NCBI GenBank assembly: GCA_051453625.1
Contig: JBOZIK010000001.1
Location: 211,914,945-211,978,944, forward strand
DNA: 64,000 nucleotides
Reading direction: 5' to 3'
Source: Welwitschia mirabilis
Taxonomy: Eukaryota; Gnetophyta; Gnetopsida; Welwitschiales
The position numbers and the translations under genes are program-made. The notes beneath the pieces were generated by a model, which was given only the letters and a program-made list of their open reading frames with translations, had not been told where the DNA came from and ran no database searches. Positions 48,701 through 58,553 of this stretch are shown here, in pieces; within the stretch, counting starts at the first letter, position 1, and each line of letters starts with the position of its first letter.

Positions 48701-51700
48701 CCGACTCAAGACTCTATCTACATAAGTGAGGATGATGACGCGAGAAGAAGCGGAGGTTTAGAACATGGGAACCAAGATGCAAAGATCTCTTGAGAAGCTA
48801 GATATAAGCCAAGGAGAGCTAGAAGGGAGAGCAAGTAGCCTTCTGAGCCTTCAGACTCTTTTTCAAACAGCTACTCAGAAGGAGAAACTGAAGACAAGGG
48901 AATTCCAGTGTCAAAATCAGATTCAGAGTATGATGAAGTTAAGTCCATCAGATATTAGAGGGAATCCTATGGAATCTTAGGAATCAAACCAGATGCAACC
49001 AACAGGAAATCATAACAACCCATAGAAAATTGGTGCTACAATGGCATCTAGACAAAAATCCTCACTACCAAAAAGATGCTTTCGACCAAACAATCGTGAT
49101 TAATGGAGCTAAAGACATTCTTGCAAACAACAAAACCAGAGTTGTTGTTCACTTCTGGCATAGGGACAAACTACAGCAGAAGTATCATAGATGGTTATAC
49201 TTGTTTCTTTGTTGTTTTCCTTTTGCTTTTCCAGCCATGTACATGAATGTTCTGCTGTTTTTCAGTGTCTTCAAAAGCTGCTTTCCCTCGGATGGAAAAT
49301 TTTGTTAGATGACAGAAGAAACCGAGGGTGTCCCCTAGTGTTAGTTAGGTTTTTGTTTTGAGCCAAAGGTTGTTGCTTTCCTGTAAAACTTTTGGTATTT
49401 AATAGAATACAACCTTATTCTCAAAGGGAGTGGGGAGCGAGGGGGAGGGAAGGGTGATAGCTTGTTGCCATTTCTTTTATTTTTTACTGCTAAAGTTTTA
49501 AGAGTACATAGGTAATGGTATGTAAGGCTCAAAACAAACACTAAAGTTGCAGAAGCTATTCCCCATTCCCTATTTGACTTGTGTTCAATACATGGGCGAT
49601 ATTTTTATATTTTGTAAAGAGGAGATAAAGAATTTCAAAGGTATGCAAGATTATTTTGAAAATCTTTTCTGAAACTTCTGATTTTAGTTTTAATCTTCCA
49701 AAAAGTGTGGCTTATAGTTTTAACATGAATTAGAGACATTCATAAAAATAAGGAATTCTAAATTGTCCAACTAATAGCTTACCTGGAAAATATTTAGGTA
49801 TTCCCAATCTTGCATGAAAGTGAAAAAAATAAATTATGAAGCAGTATTCTTGATAAGATGGCAAAAAGGATTAGTAGGCTAGAATCATAAATTTCTTTCT
49901 TTAGTAGGAAAAGCTCAACACACCCAAAGTTCTCTTCAATCCTTACCAATTTATTTAATGTCTCGTCAGAAGACTCTGAAAGAAGTCAAGTGCATGGAAA
50001 AGTTGAAAAGAAAGTTTTTGGGGAAAATGCACTAATGGTAAGGAGCATATGCATTTATAAAGTCGGGAATATGGAATTCTTTGTGCAAATTGTTAAACAG
50101 AGGTGTTTTTGGTTTAACAAGATTTTACAAGTTAAGCTTTTCCTCTTAGTTAAAATAGTATTGCAATTACATACAAAGAATAAAAAATGGCTTAGATGTT
50201 AAAGGCTAGATATTTAAAATCATTTTGAAACTTTTTTTTGAAGGTCCACATATTATTAGAGGCTTTGCAATATGAAATGATTTGCAAATATTAAGAGATT
50301 GGTTAAAAGACTATATGCATCAAATATTAATGGAAATTGGAAATGGAAGACGAAGGTAATTTCAAATCTTTAGAAGCTTATATCATTCTTAAAATTATCC
50401 TCTCAATAGGGAAGCAATTAGATGAAAAAATTTGAAATTAGCCCAAAGCTATAGCTCTGTCTTTTCTCTTGCACAATCGAATAAATTGCCTTTTCCAGTG
50501 AATCTTCAAAAATCTGATTGGGCCATTCCGAATCACTATTGTTTCTACAAAAATGTGAAAGAATCCTCTAGACACTGTTTTCTTCATTCTATATGGACAA
50601 CAAAAGTTTAGGATTTTATCTTTTCAATGACAAAGCACAATATCGTCTTTCCAAATGACGTTGAATACTTAATGGCATTGGCGATATGTGGACAAGAAGT
50701 GAATATTGTTGTTCATCATTTACTTCATCAACTGCTATAGCAACTTTGGAAAATGCATATTTTAAGATTGTTTAAAGGAAAAGAACCTTGTATTTGATCT
50801 ATATGCCATTTAATTATTCATAAATAGAAAGAAAGTCTAAAAATTCAAAAAGGAATCACATTTTGAAATGTAACACTCTATTCTGCTTATTTCACTTTTC
50901 TTGTGCCTTCATTTTTTGCTAATCTTTCACGGTCAAGAAGTTGAGTAAGCAAGACTATTTTGCACGTAATACAGCTCTTATATTGGAGAGCTAAAACTGC
51001 TATTGTTAACAGTATACTGGCCACCATAAACCAAGATTTTTAACTTCTTAAAAAAATCATTAGTTAGAAACAATATTTAAAAACTAGTTTCAAAGGCTCT
51101 TAAATGTATAATATACCATACATTTTTAATTTTAAGTTTCAATCCTAGTCATAAATCCTTAGTTGTTATTCTATATTTTAATATGGTTTCTTAATTTAAC
51201 AAAGAAGCCAAATCAAGACATATGTACATCTTGACACCAAACTAAGAGCCGATATTATATTAATGGTATGGTACACCTGGTTTTTTCCCTGTATAATTTT
51301 CAATGTGGAGAATTATCCCCAATTGGTCTCATTTACTGGAAAAATCATCTTCCCGTTTTTCAATGAATTTAAACAACTTGTCCACTTTCATCTTGATTTA
51401 ATCTGATTTACGTGTTAACTTAGATTTCTAAGAGAGCCAATTTTTGTGTTGATTCTAATTCTGAATAATATTCCATACACATTCCTCATCCAATAGATCA
51501 TGGGGTCTCTTATGAATGTAATAAAGTTTCACAATGCTTCAAGCTGGTGACGTGGTTTAGATGGAATAGATTACCTCAGCTCAAACCCATTGTTGATCTG
51601 TCATACATGGTCATTGACTCTCAAAACCAGTTACGAAGGACTCTGTTACTGGGGTAGAAAATCTGTGGTTCCAGCATACAGTCCCCAAGGAGAAAGGGAA

Positions 51701-52643
51701 AAAATAAAATAGACGTAGTGTTAATGTAGATTCATGGCAACGTGCACATGGAAACAGGTCTAGATCTCAATTAAATGAAATTTTGGCATGTGTATGGCTA
51801 ATCAGTAGGTAATTCCAAAAGCCAAATAAATTGGGGAAAAGCTAAAGAAGAGATACACATGCATGAAGAGAAGGAAGTGTTTGTATTTCAGTTCTTTACT
51901 GATAAAACTACACAAAACGAGATGCAAATGTTGTCTTTTGTGATATAAATAATTGATGTATTGGCATTTTACATATTAACATTTATCTAATATATTGTAT
52001 TAATTTTTTTGGTTTCTTGAAAGGCTCTTTTTTTTTCTTTTTTCTTTTTTTTTCAAAGAATCAAACTCACTACAGCGAAGATGAGGCACTCCTCCATAGC
52101 TAAGAAGCCTCTTCATAAAAGACTTTTTTCTTTAAATTTGCTATGGGTTTTTTTGAACCACCAACAACAATGCAGTTGAGAATAAAACAAAGTTTCTTAA
52201 CTGCCGTAGAATGAAGACACGTATTGGAACTTTTAACTACACTGGTTCAAAAAAGAATAATCTCTACTGAACTAGCATGGTAATCAAACACTTAGGTAGA
52301 AAGAGCAGTACCTGGCAAGACGGGCCTTGCGTTTCTCATCTTCAGAAAGAATAACAGAAACGCCAAATTTTTGAGCTCTTTTCTGTCTCCTTTCCAAATC
52401 GCAAGCAGTATTTGAGTTTTCAGTGAGACGAACAATTTGATTAAAGGAAGTAACAGGGGAGGAAGCGGATGTCAGGTTCTCTGAATTTTTTGCCATCGTC
52501 TCCTTCTTGAGCGTTGAAGTTTTGTCAAGGGTTGGAAGATTTAAGGGTTTCAGTTGGACAGTAGAAGTGGGATGTTCTTTCGAACGTGGGGGCTGACAAT
52601 TGTTTTGGGCAGGAAGGCTCCCCCGTGTTGCCATGAACGGCAT
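42726..52643 (-). CDS. MOS11: MOS11 / SARNP (CIP29)-like mRNA export protein, 4 exons
   Basis: Exons in coding order are 52643-52312, 43248-43153, 43044-42934 and 42804-42726 (stop TGA 42728-42726). All introns are GT-AG. The join gives 618 nt, 205 residues, with no frame break. Residues 1-80 are Ser/Thr/Asn-rich and disordered-looking, and no SAP domain is visible. Residues 84-182 hold five basic '(R/K)FG' motifs with F at 93, 112, 144, 165 and 181, most preceded by E/K-rich text such as EEEKRKARASRFG. This is the signature of MOS11, SARNP and Tho1, which bind the helicase UAP56/DDX39B in the nucleus and promote mRNA export; Arabidopsis MOS11 is also needed for snc1-mediated immunity. Start: the first ATG of the open frame is used; M4 (52634) begins MATRGS and is an alternative. 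Family length is about 200-215 residues. Function is inferred from the motif. Confidence 0.9.
42805..42933 (-). other. MOS11-like intron 3
   Basis: 129 bp, GT..TTGTTGACAG, splitting an Arg codon as AG|G. The acceptor string matches that of intron 1. Confidence 0.85.
43045..43152 (-). other. MOS11-like intron 2
   Basis: 108 bp, GT..GGACAG, splitting an Arg codon as AG|A between exons 2 and 3. Confidence 0.85.
43751..44300. repeat. Imperfect 334-bp tandem duplication in intron 1
   Basis: CCATGTTGACTGGTA at 43754 recurs as CCATGTTGATTGGTA at 44088. GATGTGATGTTA, TTCTGCTCCT.TACTA and AAAATCCACCATGATGGGA follow in the same order in both units. Confidence 0.75.
44281..44364. repeat. 28-bp minisatellite, three units
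   Basis: Three head-to-tail copies of an ATGGGAGGGTTCAGACCACA-type unit start at 44281, 44309 and 44337, with one or two changes each. Confidence 0.85.
44560..46640 (+). pseudogene. L1-type LINE remnant 1: reverse transcriptase and zf-RVT
   Basis: RT starts with 'NPRPDGWTVEFFKEY' (44704-44748), the L1 'sPGpDGf...Ffk' block. 'HVAMIPKK' and 'DYRPVSVCNAIYKI' follow near 44830-44920, 'LKLDIRKAYNNVSW' near 45075, and the active site as L-V-D-D-Y (45379-45393; DD at 45385-45390). A 120-codon open frame at 46271-46633 holds the plant LINE zf-RVT domain (LKWLVIKDKVLTAENIRKHG, then ESTHHLFRDCP..VW). Many shifts and stops occur. It lies antisense within MOS11-like intron 1. The endonuclease end is missing. 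Confidence 0.75.
46641..47620. other. AT-rich insert or spacer inside LINE remnant 1
   Basis: About 1 kb of non-coding AT-rich DNA separates the zf-RVT domain from the LINE C-terminal text. GTCAGCAAAA occurs near both ends (about 46620 and 47560), and the right end reads ACTAATCACCCCTA, like a hAT-type terminus. A matching left terminus was not found. Confidence 0.35.
47625..47815 (+). pseudogene. LINE remnant 1, C-terminal part
   Basis: The frame reads 'LWFLWVVRNQFIFSNINP' and 'ILWKIQQKIMSFL', the 'W.iWk.RN..iF' segment that follows zf-RVT in plant LINEs. Confidence 0.6.
47816..49560 (+). other. Unassigned part of intron 1, probably LINE-derived
   Basis: Broken frames include an acidic Ser-rich run near 48850-48945 ('SYSEGETEDKG', 'SDSEYDEVK') and an open frame at 49030-49308 of 92 codons. 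The text near 49330-49430, with AATAGAATACAACCTTATT, could be a LINE 3' end. No domain was recognised with confidence. Confidence 0.3.
49570..50860 (+). pseudogene. L1-type LINE remnant 2: reverse transcriptase tail
   Basis: 'MGDIFIFCKEEIKNFKGMQDYFENL' text (49592-49665) is the RT active-site region with M-G-D in place of A-D-D. 'NLPKSVAYSFN' and 'LPGKYLGIPNL' (near 49780-49815) and 'SSLQSLPIYLMSRQKTLKEV' (near 49930-49988) follow in the order typical of plant LINEs. Degenerate text continues to about 50860. Same orientation as remnant 1, but not a simple continuation of it. Confidence 0.65.
50861..52311. other. Intron 1, donor-proximal part, nothing recognised
   Basis: No repeat or coding motif was identified. 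A T-rich tract lies at 52025-52060. Confidence 0.4.
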
Positions 52644-52816
52644 CGAAGAAATTGCGAAATTAAACCTGAACTCAAACGAAAACGGTCGAGAGGCGGGAGA
52701 AAGCGGCGTAGTAACCTTTGGAACTTGGAACGGGAAGAGCCGTTTCTTTTCAGAGCTAAAACAAAGGTGTTTAAGTTAATAAAGTATGAAACTTTAATTG
52801 GAGTCGGTGGTTATCA

Positions 52817-52824
52817 TTTATATA
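52817..52824 (-). promoter_or_regulatory. TATA box of the MOS11-like gene
   Basis: The minus strand reads TATATAAA, about 175 bp upstream of the ATG at 52643. The stretch between them (52644-52760) is G+C-richer, as expected of a 5' UTR. A start of transcription near 52785-52790 is inferred from the spacing. Confidence 0.55.
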
Positions 52825-52940
52825 TTTTTTATTAATTTAAAAATAAATATGTTTTGAAAGTTCTTGTCAATGAAGTCGTAGCGTTTAGTTAACTCAATTT
52901 TTTTTATTTCTTAGTAATTGTATTTTGTATTTCTTTTAAA

Positions 52941-53120
52941 AGGTATAGACACTACAATTACTTAAACGAATGATTAATTATACATGAGGCTTCATAGTAT
53001 GCCAAGCAAGACAAGAAGAGATCTTTTATAAGGTATAGGTACTACAATTACTTAAATGACTGATTAATTGTGCATAAGCCTTTATGGTATGCGAAGCAAG
53101 ACAACAAAAGATCTGAACCC
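52941..53120. repeat. 90-bp tandem duplication upstream of the MOS11-like gene
   Basis: AGGTATAGACACTACAATTA at 52941 and AGGTATAGGTACTACAATTA at 53031 start two units. GATTAATT.T.CAT, ATGGTATGC.AAGCAAGACAA and AAAAGATCT-like text are shared through both. Confidence 0.85.
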
Positions 53121-53561
53121 ATTATGCACTGAATAGTGTCTCAATAATTAAACTGCTACCCCATTAACATGCATAATAGTAGTAATAATAACATTAATAA
53201 TAATTAATGAATATAATTGTAATTTAAAATTATACTTATGATACATAATAATGAATGGACCTAGAGCAATAATGGCAATAGCTAGAGCTTAGATTTGTAT
53301 TGTGTCATGCAATTAAGTACATTGATCTAAGACATTCTGCCCTATGTCAATGATGTTGGAGATTGTTAAATATTATTGTTTATTCGCCAATAATGATGTA
53401 TTATTAAAAGTATTTGTTGATTATTTTCATGTTTCTAGTAATTTTATTATTTTAACATAAATTAACTACCTAGCAACACAAACGGAACCTATCAAATTAA
53501 AGAAAGAATCTATGTTACATAAAACCATTCAAATGTATTTATCTATCTCAAAAACCTACAA
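53121..53561. other. AT-rich DNA, nothing recognised
   Basis: Only short A/T repeats (for example AATAATAATTAATG near 53195) were seen. Confidence 0.4.
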
Positions 53562-54050
53562 TGCATTCAGGTTTTGTGTTTTACCAATTAATCTTGAACT
53601 CAACACCTTACTATTATGAAAATTCAGAGTCTGTGTATAGCAACGACAATAAGCACAATGAAGCATGAAAAGGTAGAAAAAGTGTAATAAATAAGAAAAT
53701 CCATAATATACTATGGATTTATGGGTAAAACCCTCAAAAGACAATGGATACATCCATGGAAGAAGAAAGAACTCTATTGCCCATAATGCAAATGGACATG
53801 TTATCATACAAAATGCAAGGGCACAATCGCTTTAACTAGGATTAGGGCTTTAACCTAGGATAAGCTTGAAACCATAAATCCCACCTCTCATTTAATTACA
53901 TGTCTTACTTCCTTATTTATTTCCAATATTACTTTATACTTTAAGTTTAATTACAACATCTAAATTAACTGTTAATGGTTAATGTTCCTTATGACATGAT
54001 AACATCACATAAGAGTTTAAACATAAGATTTGGCTTTAACCACTAGTAAT
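53562..54050 (-). repeat. LTR-like repeat G1
   Basis: It aligns with G2: TATTATGAAAATTCAGAGTC, GGTAAAACCCTCAAAAG, TTAATTACATGTCTTACT and AAGAGTTTAAACATAAGATTT each have a counterpart in order. Confidence 0.6.
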
Positions 54051-55464
54051 ATTTTGCCTAAAGACAAATCTATCTTCTCTATTCATGCAAAGGAACTAGA
54101 ATACCAATCTAATATCACATAACATCACATTGTCTAGGGACCTCCCACTAAAACAATCATTAGTAAGACCAAAGCATTCTTGTTGAAGTTGGCCAAATAA
54201 ATTGCATTGTAGTAGGGAAGTGCTAGGTCCTAAATCTTTACATTAAATGGTTATTTTTAACACTAGAACTAGGGGCTTTTAAAACCTTTAGTATACAAAG
54301 ATCTTGCATGAAACTAGACGAAACAAAGTCAATGCAATTTCAATGTTATTTAAGAAACTTTAATATGTCCAATTTCTATGAATTTCTGCATTACTGTAAA
54401 AAAATTATACCTTCCAAAAAAATTGCAACAAATCAAAGGGGAAAAACACTAGATAATTCTCATTAGCAGTATATCATGATGTAGGAAGAAGACACCATGA
54501 CATGGCTTGAAAGCATTAAAGAGGATTATTTCCCATAATCATAATGTGAGCATGTACTAAAGACTTGGCCTTGTTAGAGGAAACAATGAGATGTGTAAGC
54601 AATAAACAGTCTCTCCCTACATGTTCTTTCCTATTGCATTTCTAACAAATTAGTTGCTTCTTCTTTTCATCCTTCTGACCTCCACCTACATATAGTGCCC
54701 TTGGTCCTAGATGAATATTTTCTAGCCTCGTGACATTGTCATTTCTTCATCTTGATAATACTAATAAGTTCATGATTATTCATGGCTATAAAGTTATTAG
54801 CACTATTGCTACTGTTCCATAGCCCCATCTTTCGATTAAGACACTTAACAAGATTAACAAGCAATTATACCCCAATACCTTCTAAGTTATTTCTTTTAGG
54901 TCTACTACTATGGCATTAAATCATTTTAAGAATTTGATAGCTTTTCAAATTCCTACATATACACTTGATGAAGTTTTATATGAAGACAACCCCTATTACA
55001 TGCATTTATAACCCAAAAATGCATATTTATCTTCCTTAATAAGCCTATCATCATCTTGTCTTCTTGATACCATGTCATAATTAATTTAGCAATGCACTTT
55101 CAAACTACTCCAAATGCCCTTTTATTCAAGCTTCAACCATTTAACGTTTTTCAACAAGAGTGCCATTTCATCCTTTTTCATACAATAGATCTATGATTTT
55201 AATCTTTCATCAACCATAATTCCTCCTTGTATACATCTCAACAGTAGTCAAATTTGTATATATCGCTTTCATTGAACTAAGGATCTATAGGAAAAGGGGG
55301 GGAAAACAATCATGGGTTTAGAAAAAGCCATACTTCATCTAAGTTCACATCACACATCCCCAAATCTACTCCAATTGCTATGTAAGACAAACAAAGCTTA
55401 TACGTCGTGAAAACCCTAGATCTACCTTCTTTAGACATTTGTGATACTTCCTTATTCATGTAAT
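54051..55464 (-). other. Interior of element G
   Basis: No open frame longer than about 60 codons. The only coding trace is the zinc knuckle near 54607-54648 on the minus strand, preceded by Lys-rich text ('GGQKDEKKKQLIC'). Confidence 0.4.
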
Positions 55465-55950
55465 TGCTAAAATATAAGAATCAAAACTTTACCCACTAAT
55501 CCCAATTATTATGAAAAATCATAGTTTATGCACAGTAGGAACCATAAGCACAACAAAGGATTGAAAAGCAAAAAAAAAATAAATAAATAAACAAGTAAAT
55601 CCATATGACATCATAGATTGACATGGTAAAACCCTCAAAGTAAAAGGGAAATGTCTACATAAGAAGGAAGAGCTTTATTATGTGTTATGCAAATGAACTT
55701 ACCACCATATAAAATTCAACTGCTCAAGCCCTATAAATAGGATTAGAGTTCTTATCCATGTTAAGGTTAAACCATAAATATCACCATTCATGTAATTACA
55801 TGTCTTGCTCCTTCATTTATTCATAGGTGTTGCTTTATATTTTAACTTTAATTGTAACATGTGTATGGACTAATAAGGGTTAACATTCCTTTACAACATG
55901 ACATCATAACATAAGAGCTTAAACATAAGATTTAACTTCAAGCCCTAGCA
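55465..55950 (-). repeat. LTR-like repeat G2
   Basis: Partner of G1. It includes CCTATAAATAGGATTAG near 55731, a promoter-like motif. Confidence 0.6.
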
Positions 55951-58453
55951 TTTTTATTGTATCAAAAATATAACCTAGTGAATTTATGTGAACCTATGAT
56001 CAAAACTTATTATTAAATTCCCACATTTAACTTGACACTGTATTTATCGCATTTCAACGTTAAGATTAAGTAACTTGTAGAACTCAAGCAATACTCCATA
56101 GGTTAGGATGAAATTATTAAAAAATGTATAATAAAAGTTTAATAAATTAATCTAAATTATGGCTCATATGATCCACAACATGAAACTAGACATCAACCCT
56201 TGTTGCACTATGTCAAAGCATATGAACGTAAGAGAAAGCAAGGTGGAAGTAACATACTTTTATATTGTTAAATCTTGACCAAAAGAAATAAAAGACTTAC
56301 AAATTCTATGTCTCTTACAATGGATTATTATGATGCTTTTATATCCCAACAAGGGTGTTGAGGAGGGAGGCTAGGAAGGAAGGGAATGGAGGGTATGCAT
56401 TAGCACATACTCTAATACACCATACAAAAATAGGACAAAAAACATAAAAAAATCAAATTTAATAACTTGATTAATTTGATTTGGAAACAATGATGATGTT
56501 CTCTTATTGATTAAAACCTTATGATGTCATCATGACATTTATGACTTAAATCTTATCATATAGGAAAACACTCTTGTGTAACAAAGGAAAAGATCAACTA
56601 ATATAAGAGACACAATACTAGTAACAAAAATTAAGCGGATCTTGATTTTACTTAGATGGGATAGTGATGCCTTCCACCCTGCTATAAGAAGAAAAATCCT
56701 AGTCCTTCTCATTCAATATTTTAATTATGATGTTATTACATTTAATTTTCATTTATTATTTAAATTTTTCATGATTAAGATGAGATTAAAAATGCAAAAA
56801 AATTAAAGATTAGATATCTAGAAAATGCATATACATAAAAAAAGTTCATGTCATAGAACTAGTTAAGGGAATTGTGTATTTATGTTCAATGGCATACATG
56901 ATAAATATATGATTTTATAAGAGAACCATGGTTTTTGAGATATAGGACTTTTTTTGAAGATAATAGGACTTACTTTAGTAAAATAGAGATTAAGAATAGA
57001 TTGAAAACCTAAATTCCTTAAAAAACCCTTTGTTGATTAGAATTTTGGATCTTCTGATTGGGTTTTATAACAAAGATCTTATCAAGTAGGTTTCGTGTAA
57101 CTTTGGAGTGCTAATACCCCATGATATGATTACTACTGAGTAATCAACGTTATATTTCATGAAGTTTTACATTTATATGGTCCTAAAAAGAAAATAATGA
57201 ATATTGGGTTAAATGTTGATGAGAAACCCAAAACATTACAATTGAATATAGAGAAATCCTTGTGCTTAATTGAACAAGAAGGAATTCTATAGAAAAATAT
57301 GAATACTATAAGATGAGATACAAAATAGCTATGTAAAATGAGGAAGATAAATTTGCAAAGATATCAAGGATAAACAAAAAGAATTATTTATATTAAAATA
57401 AAAAAGAAGGAAAAAAACAAGGGTCAAAGAGCATAGAATTAAAAAAAAACAAGGATTAAACTAAAAATATCCTAGTAATGATATAATTATCTTCTTAAGC
57501 AATAATAGACTAAACAATAGATTTGCTAAACAAGAAAACAAATCAATAAAGGAGGAAGACAAAAGAGGGAAAAGGATATGAAAAAAGAAAACAATAGCAT
57601 AAGAGTGAATAGTAAATCATAAAGAGATAAAATAAAAATACGAATGGACTTTTAGAAAGGGGAATTATCACCACAAATGGAGCTCATAATGTACAAAAGA
57701 CTTTAAAAATTAGATGAACAAGTAATTATGAGTTAAAAAAGGGGAAAACAATGGAGAACATTAACAACATAAAGTAGAGAAAGATGAAAGTTATGACATG
57801 TAGTAACATCTCTAAAAATAAAGGAAATCATTAAGAAGAATATCTTCTTATTGAATTGTAGGAAGTTGAAGAATATTTATAAAATACAAGATTTACAATC
57901 ATATGTAAAGACGTTAAACTTGAATATTATGATTCTTTAGAAAACTAAAGCCATGAAAATATAGAGATTTATAAAATAAAATGAAGACATTTACAAGATG
58001 ACTACAGTACCTAATATGATAGAAAAGAAGAAAGCATAGCAATAATTAATAGAAGAATACTAAATATAGAAAAAATTTCAATGGTATATAAAATTCAAGA
58101 ATAAAGATAGAGACATTAAGATTATAAATTTTGATAATAAAAAATAGGACAAAATAGTTTAGATCATTAAAATTAATTCTAGATGATATATCATTAAAGA
58201 AAGATGACACTCACAATGAAGACAAAACTTTATAAATTAAGCAAATGAGTTTTCATAAGTTAAGGAACATAAATACAATGAAAATTATTAATAACATCAC
58301 ATGAATTAACATGAAAGAAATGTTAATCGATAAGTCCTTTAAAGTAAAATGAAATTAAAAAAAAGTGTTATGATAAGTGTTACATATCCCTCATAAATAC
58401 AAATCCTAGAATATTATATGAATGTGTCAAATTTAAACATTATTATGTTTTAA
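55951..58453. other. AT-rich DNA, nothing recognised
   Basis: Strongly A-rich on the + strand from about 57250 on. No gene or element was identified. Confidence 0.4.
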
Positions 58454-58553
58454 NNNNNNNNNNNNNNNNNNNNNNNNNNNNNNNNNNNNNNNNNNNNNNN
58501 NNNNNNNNNNNNNNNNNNNNNNNNNNNNNNNNNNNNNNNNNNNNNNNNNNNNN
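58454..58553. other. Assembly gap, 100 N, with duplicated flanks
   Basis: About 55 bp before the gap (from AATACAAATCCTAGAATATT at 58397) recur directly after it at 58554 with only a few differences. This points to overlapping contig ends that were not joined. Confidence 0.85.

Larger units (their letters stand above)
43249..52311 (-). other. MOS11-like intron 1, about 9.1 kb
   Basis: The donor is GTACTG after GCCAG, the acceptor TTTGTTGACAG; it splits an Arg codon as AG|A. It contains a 0.33-kb tandem duplication, a 28-bp triplicate and two LINE remnants on the opposite strand. No further in-frame exon is required, because the codon phase closes exactly without one. Confidence 0.8.
53562..55950 (-). 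mobile_element. Non-autonomous LTR-type element (G)
   Basis: Two direct repeats of nearly equal length (53562-54050, 489 bp; 55465-55950, 486 bp) flank a 1.4-kb interior. Both start TGC, and the right copy ends CCCTAGCA (CACTAGTA-type end in the left). On the minus strand the interior holds a CX2CX4HX4C zinc knuckle near 54607-54648 (C-stop-K-C-N-R-K-E-H-V-G-R-D-C), which sets the orientation. No pol motif, primer site or matching target duplication was found. Confidence 0.5.

Noticed and set aside
52554-52835. 93-codon open frame, +, opposite exon 1
   Set aside because: Shadow of the G+C-richer exon 1 and 5' UTR on the other strand.
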